Source: Acidimicrobiaceae bacterium (GTDB lineage Bacteria > Actinomycetota > Acidimicrobiia > Acidimicrobiales > Palsa-688). From it: a stretch of 25,637 bases of DNA. The position numbers were made by a program, and so were the translations under genes. How positions within the stretch are numbered: position 1 is the stretch's first letter; each line of letters starts with the position of its first letter. The notes beneath the pieces are model-generated. The model saw nothing but the letters and a program-made list of their open reading frames with translations. It was not told where the DNA came from and made no database searches. This document shows positions 8,466 to 16,170 of this stretch, in pieces. The DNA lies in the NCBI GenBank assembly GCA_003156795.1, contig PMHU01000188.1, positions 16,607 through 42,243 of the forward strand. The letters run 5' to 3'.

Positions 8466-9392
8466 ATGTGGGTTGTGGCTCGTGCGGACCGTGACCTAGT
8501 AACTCGGGGCCTTGAGGACCTGGGTGGGGTGGCGCGGCTCCGTCTCAGTCTCGGGCGGGCCCGCCGGATGCGCAAGGTCCGCCGGTCAGCGACAAATCAA
8601 ACTCTCGGGCTCATCACCACCATCGCCGCGCGCGACGACATGTTTAGTTGGGCGTATCCAGCCGGCTACTTCGCCACGGGCCGCGTAGCTCTCGCGAAGA
8701 TTCAGCAGGCGCTCTTAGAGAAAGAAGCTGATGACCCACCGAAGAGGATTCTCGACCTCCCTTGTGGGTACGGACGGTTGCTGCGCTACTTCCGAGCGAC
8801 GTGGCCAGAGGCAGAAATCGTGGCTGGCGAACTAGTCCCCGACGCCGTGGCCTTCTGCCAACGAACCTTCTCGGCGACAGCGCCGCAAAGCAAGGAGCCT
8901 CTATGGGAAGCCGACATCGGAGGGAACTACGACCTGATCTGGTCAGGATCGCTTCTCACTCACTTCGACGAAGACCACTGGAAGCCCATCCTCCACCATT
9001 TCGCGGAAGCCCTCACCGTCCGGGGCGTTTTGGTCTTCTCGACCATCGGGAAGTCTGGGTACGAAATCCTGCAAGGCAGCGACGCCTACCCCTGGATTAC
9101 AGCGGTCATCCCACCGCGTTACGCGCTATCCGACGCTGGCGCCGGCCACATCGTGCAGTCCATAGCCGATACTGGTTTCGGTTACAGCCACTATCCCGAC
9201 CACGACGACGACCCCTACGGACTTGCCGTGGCCCTGCCTGAATGGGCGGCGGATCGAATCGTAGCCAGCGGCATGACAGTCGTCCGGCACGAGGAGGGCG
9301 GCTGGGGCTCTCAGGACCTATGGTCCGTCACCCGCTCCGCTCGGACTGAGCATCCCGACGATGTAACCGCTACAGGAATCGGCGGGTACTGA
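8466..9392 (+). CDS. Class I SAM-dependent methyltransferase
   Basis: 308 aa. The Rossmann SAM-binding motif is ILDLPCGYGRLLRYF (near residues 93-107), followed by an acidic GEL at the end of strand 2. YDLIWSGSLLTHF (about 155-167) corresponds to motif IV, and VRGVLVFSTIG to the strand after it. This architecture matches methyltransferases found in glycan and secondary-metabolite clusters, but the acceptor cannot be read from the sequence. ATG 8466 is chosen because the upstream open frame (to GTG 8349) encodes an Arg/Pro-rich stretch unlike the rest; the ribosome binding site is weak. Its stop is only four bases from the stop of the convergent FkbM gene. Confidence 0.78.
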   Translation: MWVVARADRDLVTRGLEDLGGVARLRLSLGRARRMRKVRRSATNQTLGLITTIAARDDMFSWAYPAGYFATGRVALAKIQQALLEKEADDPPKRILDLPCGYGRLLRYFRATWPEAEIVAGELVPDAVAFCQRTFSATAPQSKEPLWEADIGGNYDLIWSGSLLTHFDEDHWKPILHHFAEALTVRGVLVFSTIGKSGYEILQGSDAYPWITAVIPPRYALSDAGAGHIVQSIADTGFGYSHYPDHDDDPYGLAVALPEWAADRIVASGMTVVRHEEGGWGSQDLWSVTRSARTEHPDDVTATGIGGY

Positions 9393-9396
9393 ACCG

Positions 9397-10365
9397 CTAC
9401 TCCGCCAGGCGTTGCTCAACCAGGCTCCAATGGGTTTGGCTTATAGCGAAGAAGTTGGTCATGGTCACCTCGTCGGCGTTCAGCCGCCGTAGATGCCTGC
9501 CCCGAACGTCGTAGGTGGCAAACCCGTAGCCCGAGTGGGTCAGGAGTGCCAGCATCTCCGAGTGCGACCCGCCTGCCTCGCGGATGCGCCAGTCGATGCC
9601 TTCGATCATCCACGTCATCACTGACCCTCCCCCGAGCAGAATGGAGGCGCCCATGAGGGCGTGATGCTCGCCCCCTTCGAGGTCCAGTTTGGCGAAGGCG
9701 ATCTCGCCCAGGTCCGCGGCGACCAGGTCCAAAGTCGTCGTCGGCACCTCGACTGATCGGTCTTGAGCTTGGCCCTGCACGAGATGGTTGGCCACGTCCC
9801 AACCGGTCGAGAACGAGGCTGTGCCCTGCTGTTTCGCGACGGCGGCCTGGATCACTTCGACGCTGCTGTCGAGGCCGTTGTTGGAGACGTTCTCTCGTAG
9901 TCGTTCGGCGGCCGTCGGGTCGGGTTCGATGGCGATCACCCGGCCGCCTGGGCGCACCAGGTCAGAGAGGAACAGGGTGAAGGTGCCGATGTTGGCACCG
10001 CCGTCGATTGCCGTGTCACCGGCGCGCAGGTATCTTCGGCAAAAGGACATCTCGTCGTACTCGTAGAGCCCGCCGAAGTAGATCAGATCGGAAGCGGCCG
10101 TCGAGTCCGGGTAGCACCGAACCTTCATCCCGCCGTACGCGCCTACTTCGATCGGCCGTCGAACCGTGCGCTTGTAGGCCTGCCAGCCGACAGCCTTCGC
10201 GCAGGCCCGCAACCGGCGGTCCCGGTTGTTCGGGTGCTGCCATACCTTTCCAAGGACGGACACAACGTAGAAGAACCGGCGATGTCGACGATTCTTTGCC
10301 ATATACCGGCCGACGCTAGCGGCCGCCCCCCTCCCCCCGCGAACAGATAGGCGATCATGCCGCAT
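9397..10365 (-). CDS. FkbM family methyltransferase
   Basis: 322-aa class I methyltransferase with the FkbM pattern. DGGANIGTFTL (121-131) binds SAM, VIAIEPDP (143-150) carries the acidic ribose-binding residue, and FAKLDLEGGEH sits late in the domain. FkbM proteins O-methylate sugars or polyketide hydroxyls; near a GT14 glycosyltransferase, sugar methylation is the likeliest role. The first 30 residues are very basic. ATG 10365 lies 11 nt after the stop of the GT14 gene upstream, which suggests one transcript. ATG 10302 (MAKNRRHRR) is an alternative start, and neither has a strong ribosome binding site. Confidence 0.86.
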   Translation of the reverse strand: MRHDRLSVRGGRGAAASVGRYMAKNRRHRRFFYVVSVLGKVWQHPNNRDRRLRACAKAVGWQAYKRTVRRPIEVGAYGGMKVRCYPDSTAASDLIYFGGLYEYDEMSFCRRYLRAGDTAIDGGANIGTFTLFLSDLVRPGGRVIAIEPDPTAAERLRENVSNNGLDSSVEVIQAAVAKQQGTASFSTGWDVANHLVQGQAQDRSVEVPTTTLDLVAADLGEIAFAKLDLEGGEHHALMGASILLGGGSVMTWMIEGIDWRIREAGGSHSEMLALLTHSGYGFATYDVRGRHLRRLNADEVTMTNFFAISQTHWSLVEQRLAE

Positions 10366-10376
10366 ATCGCATCCGA

Positions 10377-11399
10377 TTAGTCGATTCTGGTCTCGTTCCG
10401 AAGTAGCTCTTGGTCGATTCGGTCCAAGAGGCCGCCGCTGGTGCTGTCGAACTTCCTGGCAAAGAAGAACTCGGAGCTGGCCAAGTCGCCGAAGTCCTCA
10501 TCAGTAAAGACAACCGGGTGGGCTGCGCCGGTCGGGAAACGGATGTGATGCAAAGGCTGGGCACGAATACGGATGCCCGGCTGGGACCGCAGGTAGGTGA
10601 GGAAGAACGATTCGCTGGGCAGGATGGTCCGCTGGTACCAACGGACCAGCCGTTCGGCGCGCTCGCTGGGCTCGGTCGCGGCCAGGAGTGCTTTGCGATC
10701 CAACCCGAACCAGTCCAATGACATCTGACACGGCGTCTGCTGATCGAAGGGACATCGGCGAGCTGAACGCACTCCGACGAACGGTTGGTCGTGGCCAGGA
10801 AACTCACGCACCAAGAGTCCGCCCGGCGCGACACGGTTGGCGGCTCTGAGTCCAAATCGGGTAACGCCCCGAACTGGGCGCGACCATAGGAAGGCAGGGA
10901 TCTTCCGCCACTGCAAAAAGCTGCGCGCCTGGTCTCGACTCAGCTCGGCAACGCGGAAGCGGCGCTCAGGGAGATCCAGCCGCCCACCGAAGATGAATGC
11001 GTTACGGTCTGTGGCGGCTAGATGGTCGCGTAGCATGGCCACTGGTTTGATCGGGTAATCCTGTCCCGACAAAACGACGACCCAATCGAAGTCACGGTCA
11101 CGCCACCACGAAAGCGACCGTCGCAGGGCATGAAGATGGCCAGCGGTCCCCCATTCGCTGGCATGCCACTCTTCGAGTAGGTGGAGACGATCGCAGAAAA
11201 GATCGTCGATGTCGGGGTGGCCGTTGGAGCGATCGAAATGAACTGCCGTCTCGCCGGTCGCATCCCATTTCAGAAGAACGGTGAGAAGCCGGCGCAAATG
11301 ATCCACCTCGGCGTGGGCCATGACCTGATAGCCCACCCGCAAACCAGCACGAGGGCCTCCCTGCTGGAGCGCCTCGTCTCCAAGCTGATCCGGCGTCAC
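10377..11399 (-). CDS. GT14-family (core-2/I-branching type) glycosyltransferase
   Basis: About 340 aa matching the GT14 'beta-1,6-N-acetylglucosaminyltransferase/xylosyltransferase' family. An N-terminal GYQVMAHAEVDHLRRLL strand-helix is followed by WVVVLSGQDYPIK near the middle, then RTILPSESFFLTYL and a terminal FFARKFD, all characteristic. Bacterial members are inverting transferases of uncertain donor specificity, often in surface polysaccharide clusters. The start is uncertain. GTG 11399 has an AGGAG about 11 nt upstream, a TTG at 11435 is the longest option, and GTG 11336 lies exactly at the family boundary. It is followed at 11 nt by the FkbM methyltransferase gene, so the pair probably adds and then methylates a sugar. 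Confidence 0.83.
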   Translation of the reverse strand: MTPDQLGDEALQQGGPRAGLRVGYQVMAHAEVDHLRRLLTVLLKWDATGETAVHFDRSNGHPDIDDLFCDRLHLLEEWHASEWGTAGHLHALRRSLSWWRDRDFDWVVVLSGQDYPIKPVAMLRDHLAATDRNAFIFGGRLDLPERRFRVAELSRDQARSFLQWRKIPAFLWSRPVRGVTRFGLRAANRVAPGGLLVREFPGHDQPFVGVRSARRCPFDQQTPCQMSLDWFGLDRKALLAATEPSERAERLVRWYQRTILPSESFFLTYLRSQPGIRIRAQPLHHIRFPTGAAHPVVFTDEDFGDLASSEFFFARKFDSTSGGLLDRIDQELLRNETRID

Positions 11400-11703
11400 G
11401 CCTCGAACGTCTCCTATTTGAGGACCGGCTGTCAAGGGGTTCTTTGCAGAATTGAGTTGGCGGGCGACTGGGTGGACTTACGAGCTCGACCCGGTACAAG
11501 GTTGGGTCGAGGTTTGGCCGGCATGTCGGCGGAGTGGGGGCTCGACGAACCATTTGTCGGCGGCGACAACAGTCTTGTTTGGGTGTCCCCCGGTTGGGAG
11601 CCGGTCGCTTCAGTGTTATAAGGCCGTCCAGCACTGCTGCTGGCGGGCATGTTCGGGGCAGGAGGTGGTCCCCTCTTCGCCGACGTTCCGAGCTGGTGCG
11701 CCA
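11400..11703. other. Intergenic region, about 300 bp
   Basis: Lies between the end of the galactose-oxidase-like gene and the start of the GT14 gene, both on the minus strand. A TTGACA hexamer on the minus strand overlaps the most upstream possible GT14 start, but no matching -10 element sits at the right distance. I see no gene or clear hairpin. Confidence 0.4.
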
Positions 11704-14517
11704 CTATCCGGCCGACTGGAGGTAGTGCGTCTCGACCTGAGCGGCCGACAGCTCGGTGTTGTAGAACGCCACGTCGGACACCGTGCCGGCGAAAGAATCA
11801 CTTGTCGGTGCATGGGGCCAGAGGTCGAAGTTGTCTTCGCCGACGTGCCAGTACCCGTAGAAATCCTGTGACAGTGCGTTCGTGCTGCTGGCCACAAGTT
11901 GCCCGTCGACATACAAGTTCATTCCATCGGGTCCCTGGGTCGCGACGACATAGTGCCAGTCGCCGTCGTTGTACGAGCCGGGTGACCGGATGACCGCGGC
12001 TTGGCCGGCCCACAAACCGAAATTCAGCCGGCCGTCATTGGACATCCAGACCTGACGGTCGTACTTGGTGGACGAGTCGCTGGTCGAGCTGGCGAAACCC
12101 ATAAGACCGCCGCCGCTAGTGGTCGTGGTGGTGAACCACATCTCCTCGGAATACGTGGTGGGGTAGGTCATACCCTGCGACGCCACGATCTCGCCGGTGG
12201 CGCCGTCCAAAGTCACCCCGGTCCCCGATGGGCCCTCCACCGGGCTGGACGTCCCGAAGGCGACCCCACCGATGGCTTTGCCGCTGTCGCCGTTGCCACT
12301 TACATCGGCCACAGTCGGCCCGGCGGTGTCGTCGAGCGGCCAGTACAGAGCAGGGCCGTCGTTGAAGACGGCCTGGCCGTACGAGTCGGTCGGCGGCTCA
12401 GTAGCAACGTTGGTGATGGAGATAGTCGTCGAGACGCTGGGAGTCCCTAGTGCGTCGATGGCGAAGAGCATGTAGGGACCGGGCAGGGCGATCCCGGGGT
12501 CGGCGGGGATGGCCAGCTGGTAGGTGTCTCCTGTGGAGGACACAATGGAGAGCGGAATGCGCCGCTGGTCGTTGTCCACCGAATGGGTTGACTCGCCGTA
12601 GCGGATCATGCAGAAGCTCGACACCGGCTCGCCGGTAGTGACGGTGATCGTCTGCCCGGTTGCAGCGGTCGTGGGCGCGGAGGTGATGGTCGGGCGCACT
12701 CGAAGAGTGCCGTCCGGGTTGAGCAGATACGGCGGCGTGAAGATTTGCCCATCGGGATGGTTGGTGGCGCAGGGTCCGCACAGCCCGCCGCCGCCGGAGA
12801 ATACTCGGCCGTCGGGCAGCAGCACCGCTACGGAGTGGTAGTCGCGGGGTTCGGCCTCCGGGGCCATCACGGTGAACTTGCCGGTGGTGGGGTCCCACAT
12901 CTCGGGGTTCAGGACTGCGGTGTCATCACTGAAGACCACTCCGTGCTCTTCCCCGCCGACAGTCAGGACCTGGCCGGTCGGCAGCACCACGCTGTTGGCG
13001 AACGTCCGGGGGTAGTGCATGGAACCGACTTGGGTGACTACCGGTGAGCCGCCGCTTATGTTGATCTCGTACGCCCGGTTCGTGCCCGATGAGTCCGTGT
13101 AATCGGGTGCGCCGCCCATCGTGATGATCTGGTCGGTCGAGTAATAGACAGCGTTGCCGTTCATGGCATCGGCGCTGTTGCCCCGCATCCCGGCCGGAGT
13201 GATGCTGCCCGATCCGGTAGTCGAGATCCAGTTCATCTGCTTGGAGGGCCCCGCCTGAAGAACCATGCCATTGGAGGTAGCAATGAACCACCCGTGGTTG
13301 TCGGCCCGATACACCCCCTCGTCATCCGCGGTATACATCGGGGTGGCCGGGACGTGCGGCAGCACCCGCCACCCGCCCGTGGGTGACCACACCTCGCCCA
13401 GCTTGCCGCCAAGCGCCCCCGACCAGGAACCGCCCAGAGTGAAGGCTTCGCCGTTCGAGAGCAGCGTCATTCCCTGATAGCCGCGGGGAATATTCATTGG
13501 CGGCCCGGCGCTCCAGGAGTCGGTCGCGGGGTTGTAGATGCTGGTCTGGTCGTCACTGTCTCCGCCGGTGACCATGATGTCCCCGTTGGCCAGGACCACC
13601 ACTCCAGGGCAGAACATATTGTGGTGTGTGTTGGCCACCCTCTCCTGGCTGACGACCCCGGTATTCAGGTTCAAGATCGCCGTTTGCGTGTAGCTCGACT
13701 CGTTCACCGCCGCGTAGTAGTTGTCCTGATCGGAGGACCACAGCAGCAGCTGGTTGTCGGGCAGCAACGCGGCCGCGGAGGGAACCAGCGGGAACCCTAT
13801 CGTGGGTCCCCAGTCGCCGACCACCGCCGGATTAGTCGAAAGGGTTGGCGATTCCACCGTGCTCGGCGCCGAGGTGATGGTTGCCCGCAGGGGACCCAGT
13901 AGGCCGATCTCGGACGCGGCGATATACGATCCGGAGCCAGCCGCGGTCGTTAACGCGGTGAGGCGCACCTTTCGAGCCGTAACCGGATGGAAACCGATCC
14001 GTTTCACCAACGGATTGTTGGCCCACGTACCTGTCGCAATAGGAGACCCAAAATGGTTTCCGTCAGTACTCACGCTCACCGCAAATCGACCGATCGCACC
14101 GCTCCGATCGCCGTGCTGGCGGGGCTCGTAGGTCAGCCCAGACACCAACTGCGGTCCCCGCATGTCGATTGTGAGGGACTGCGGCAGGGAGCCGTGCGCG
14201 GTCGGGGACTCACTTTCCCAGTAGGTGGACGGACCACCTTGAAGCACCACGTCGGCGGCGTGGTTCGGTGCCGCACTGCTGGCCGTGGCCGTCCATCCCT
14301 CGGGGCTGAGCGTCGGAGCGTCGGGGGTCATGGCAGACACCGGGATGGCGTTCATCCCAAGCATCCCGGCACTCGCCTGCATATCCATGCCGGCCATCCC
14401 CGTCCCGACCGACGTCCATTTTACGACGGCGAGTGTCGTCCCGCCCAACCACGCAAGCAGAAGGAAGGCCAATAGGACCTCGAAGCCGAGATGCCACGAC
14501 TTTCGACGTGTACCCAC
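11704..14517 (-). CDS. Membrane-anchored galactose-oxidase-type copper radical oxidase
   Basis: 937-aa protein. An N-terminal anchor (FEVLLAFLLLAWLGG, near residues 12-26) is followed by a Met-rich stretch (41-63) and a discoidin/F5-8C-like domain (about 70-210). Next come a kelch-type seven-bladed propeller with the DUF1929-type Ig domain (about 230-705) and a LamG/concanavalin-like domain (about 720-937). All copper and cofactor residues of fungal galactose oxidase are matched: C303 in MFCPG and Y347 in RGYQ (the Tyr-Cys crosslink, 44 apart as in the fungal enzyme), W365 in GGSW, Y560-H561 in DYHS and H645 in STHSVD. The inferred reaction is oxidation of a primary alcohol, probably of a sugar, to an aldehyde with release of hydrogen peroxide outside the cell. 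GTG 14517 is preferred over GTG 14553 because AGGAAGG lies 8 nt upstream. Substrate is not proven. Confidence 0.9.
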   Translation of the reverse strand: MGTRRKSWHLGFEVLLAFLLLAWLGGTTLAVVKWTSVGTGMAGMDMQASAGMLGMNAIPVSAMTPDAPTLSPEGWTATASSAAPNHAADVVLQGGPSTYWESESPTAHGSLPQSLTIDMRGPQLVSGLTYEPRQHGDRSGAIGRFAVSVSTDGNHFGSPIATGTWANNPLVKRIGFHPVTARKVRLTALTTAAGSGSYIAASEIGLLGPLRATITSAPSTVESPTLSTNPAVVGDWGPTIGFPLVPSAAALLPDNQLLLWSSDQDNYYAAVNESSYTQTAILNLNTGVVSQERVANTHHNMFCPGVVVLANGDIMVTGGDSDDQTSIYNPATDSWSAGPPMNIPRGYQGMTLLSNGEAFTLGGSWSGALGGKLGEVWSPTGGWRVLPHVPATPMYTADDEGVYRADNHGWFIATSNGMVLQAGPSKQMNWISTTGSGSITPAGMRGNSADAMNGNAVYYSTDQIITMGGAPDYTDSSGTNRAYEINISGGSPVVTQVGSMHYPRTFANSVVLPTGQVLTVGGEEHGVVFSDDTAVLNPEMWDPTTGKFTVMAPEAEPRDYHSVAVLLPDGRVFSGGGGLCGPCATNHPDGQIFTPPYLLNPDGTLRVRPTITSAPTTAATGQTITVTTGEPVSSFCMIRYGESTHSVDNDQRRIPLSIVSSTGDTYQLAIPADPGIALPGPYMLFAIDALGTPSVSTTISITNVATEPPTDSYGQAVFNDGPALYWPLDDTAGPTVADVSGNGDSGKAIGGVAFGTSSPVEGPSGTGVTLDGATGEIVASQGMTYPTTYSEEMWFTTTTTSGGGLMGFASSTSDSSTKYDRQVWMSNDGRLNFGLWAGQAAVIRSPGSYNDGDWHYVVATQGPDGMNLYVDGQLVASSTNALSQDFYGYWHVGEDNFDLWPHAPTSDSFAGTVSDVAFYNTELSAAQVETHYLQSAG

Positions 14518-14525
14518 CGTTCCCA

Positions 14526-14532
14526 CCTTCCT
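14526..14532 (-). promoter_or_regulatory. Ribosome binding site deciding the oxidase start
   Basis: On the minus strand this reads AGGAAGG, 8 nt before GTG 14517. The more upstream in-frame GTG at 14553 has no comparable site, so the shorter start is favoured. It places three basic residues (R, R, K) just before the membrane anchor. Confidence 0.6.
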
Positions 14533-14553
14533 CGTGCCGTGAGCCAAGCCCAC

Positions 14554-15164
14554 GACGTACCACGCCGCGGGTCAGGCCGGCTGTCCGCCGAACCGTGCAA
14601 GTCGTGCCATGGAGCCGCCCCGTTGTGGCACTGACCTCGGCGGATAGTTGAACCGGCTCCCAATATATGTTCTGCACCGGCTGGAGGCAATCATTCACGG
14701 CAGGTGAACGCCGTCCCGCCGACGTTGCGAGGGGCTCAACAGTGCGCGATGTCTCGCGACATCACACCGAGCGAACGTGGTCTGTGCCCGAGGGAGAGCG
14801 TTAGGTGACTGCGAACTTGTCGGGCGCTGGTTGCAGTGTCGGCCGGGGTGGTGACGGTGATGCGGCCATTGGTGGGCCTACAGCCCCGTCGTTGTGGACT
14901 ACCTCGACAGCGATCTACTCCTCGGACCCGCCACCCGCCCGAACCAACCGACTAGGTAGTCGCCGCCAGATCGCCGTCAAATCGGGTGTCGACAGTTGAC
15001 GACCGGAATTCCCGGGCGAGGGCTTCGGGTGCCCGTCGTTCTGTATGTTGCGCCGGTTACGAGCAAACGAGCATGCGAGACACCCCTTGATCTGTAGTCG
15101 CCAAATGTGAGGCCGAGGGCTAGGGTGCATGTCCGATCTTCCTCGGTGAAGAGAGGAGCCCAGA
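14554..15164. other. Divergent intergenic region, 611 bp
   Basis: Separates the copper oxidase gene (minus) from a small conserved gene (plus). It holds a sigma-70-like promoter for the oxidase (14662-14690) and a short perfect inverted repeat GATGTC-TCGC-GACATC (14748-14763) that could be an operator or chance. A 64-codon frame from GTG 14805 has no recognisable family and is not called. Confidence 0.45.
14662..14690 (-). promoter_or_regulatory. Sigma-70-like promoter of the copper oxidase gene
   Basis: On the minus strand TTGCCT is separated by exactly 17 nt from TATATT, a good match to housekeeping actinobacterial promoters in an otherwise GC-rich region. It would give a leader of roughly 140 nt before GTG 14517. 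Confidence 0.45.
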
Positions 15165-15500
15165 ATGCCTGCCACCTACGACGACGCCAACTTGGTCGTC
15201 CAGCTTCTCAACTGGGGAAGCCAGCTGGGGTTTCCCGAAGCGGTTAGCTCGGTATTGGCCGACACATACGATCCGGAATCGGCGACCGCAGACGACCATG
15301 CAGTGCGAGCGCTCCTCATGTTCGGAGAGACGGTCGGCACGTTCGTGAAGCAGGAAGTGCTCGACCGGGGACTTGTGCTCGACCTTTGGTGGGTGGAAGG
15401 GATTTGGAAGAGGGTCGCGCCTGCAGCCATGCGACAGCGGGACCGGACCGGAGAGCCTCGGCTGTACGAGAACTTTGAGGCGCTCGCAGCCGGAGCCTGA
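15165..15500 (+). CDS. Small conserved acidic hypothetical protein
   Basis: 111-aa acidic, helical-looking protein with no signal peptide. Visible features are an N-terminal YDDANLVVQLLNWG, the segment LFGETVGTFVKQEVLDRGL (the printed track has LMFGE), then LVLDLWWVEGIWKRV, and a C-terminal GEPRLYENFEAL. This layout resembles the DUF4760-like small proteins of actinobacteria, a recollection I cannot confirm here. The start is well supported by GAGAGGAG 6 nt before ATG 15165. No function is assigned. It may be a monocistronic gene, since a hairpin follows its stop. Confidence 0.75.
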   Translation: MPATYDDANLVVQLLNWGSQLGFPEAVSSVLADTYDPESATADDHAVRALLMFGETVGTFVKQEVLDRGLVLDLWWVEGIWKRVAPAAMRQRDRTGEPRLYENFEALAAGA

Positions 15501-15510
15501 CCGAAACATG

Positions 15511-15548
15511 CGCTTCGCCGACGCGATCGAAGCGACCGCCGTCCTTTT
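15511..15548 (+). terminator. Candidate terminator after the small conserved gene
   Basis: CGCTTC (15511-15516) pairs with GAAGCG (15529-15534) across a 12-nt loop, and a short T-run follows about 10 nt later. It lies just after the stop at 15500. The stem is short, so confidence is modest. Confidence 0.3.
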
Positions 15549-15678
15549 TCTGCTGTTGAGGTAAATCGGGATCTGGGCCTGCCGAGTCTGGCCTGGTCAG
15601 AACCAGTCGGACCCGCCAGCCGGGCGCGGGTCAGATCGTTTCGGTACTGGGAGGTACGCTTGCTCAGGAGGACCGCGC

Positions 15679-15966
15679 ATGAAGGAAGAGGGCTGGTACA
15701 AAGACCCCTATGAGGCGCACGAGTGCCGCTGGTTTTCGGATGGGGCACCGACGGCTCTGGTGCGGGACGGGGCGACCGAGTCCCACGATGAACCTCCCGC
15801 CCAGGAGCCGCGACGCCCGCTTGTTCCCGCCGACGATGGGTCAGGTGGTGATCCGAACGATCTCCGTAGAGCCGACGACGCAGAGCGTAGTGAGCAGCCC
15901 GTCGGTCGGAGAGAAATGTCGGACCGAGTATTTGACGTGTTCACAGAGACCACGCCGCCGGGCTAA
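15679..15966 (+). CDS. Small DUF2510-type protein
   Basis: 95-aa hydrophilic protein. The N-terminus GWYKDPYEAHECRWFSDG (residues 5-22) matches the DUF2510 pattern G-W-Y-x-D-P ... R-[YW]-[WF]-x-G found at the N-terminus of many actinobacterial membrane proteins. The remainder is charged, Pro/Asp/Arg-rich and probably disordered, with no membrane segment. The start is well supported by AGGAGG 7 nt upstream of ATG 15679. DUF2510 has no established biochemical role; it may be a localisation or interaction module. Confidence 0.72.
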   Translation: MKEEGWYKDPYEAHECRWFSDGAPTALVRDGATESHDEPPAQEPRRPLVPADDGSGGDPNDLRRADDAERSEQPVGRREMSDRVFDVFTETTPPG

Positions 15967-16119
15967 GCGGATTCAGCATCGCCGGTTGCGGGGCCGAAAA
16001 ACGCCGATTCCAGCACTCGCAGTGGCGTGCGTCCTCTGCGGATAGCGAGCGCGAGAACTGTTGTTCTGTCGGGTGGACGATGGGGTGTCTACTGGCTCTG
16101 ACGCTGTCAGTCTTCGGGT

Positions 16120-16136
16120 GCCACCGTTGCGGTAGC
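16120..16136 (-). terminator. Hairpin after the formyltransferase-like gene
   Basis: On the minus strand GCTACCG pairs with CGGTGGC across a CAA loop, giving seven pairs including one G-U wobble. It lies about 35 nt downstream of the stop at 16171. There is no clear U-tract. Confidence 0.35.
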
Positions 16137-16170
16137 CGGGCTGTTGAGAGCGACGAGCGGTAGCTGACGA

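Noticed and set aside
14748..14763. Perfect inverted repeat GATGTC-TCGC-GACATC upstream of the copper oxidase gene.
   Set aside because: A single short palindrome upstream of the candidate promoter, with no second copy or adjacent regulator gene to support an operator.
14805..14999. A 64-codon plus-strand frame from a GTG after a purine-rich stretch.
   Set aside because: Composition is not protein-like, and no conserved pattern or downstream partner was seen.
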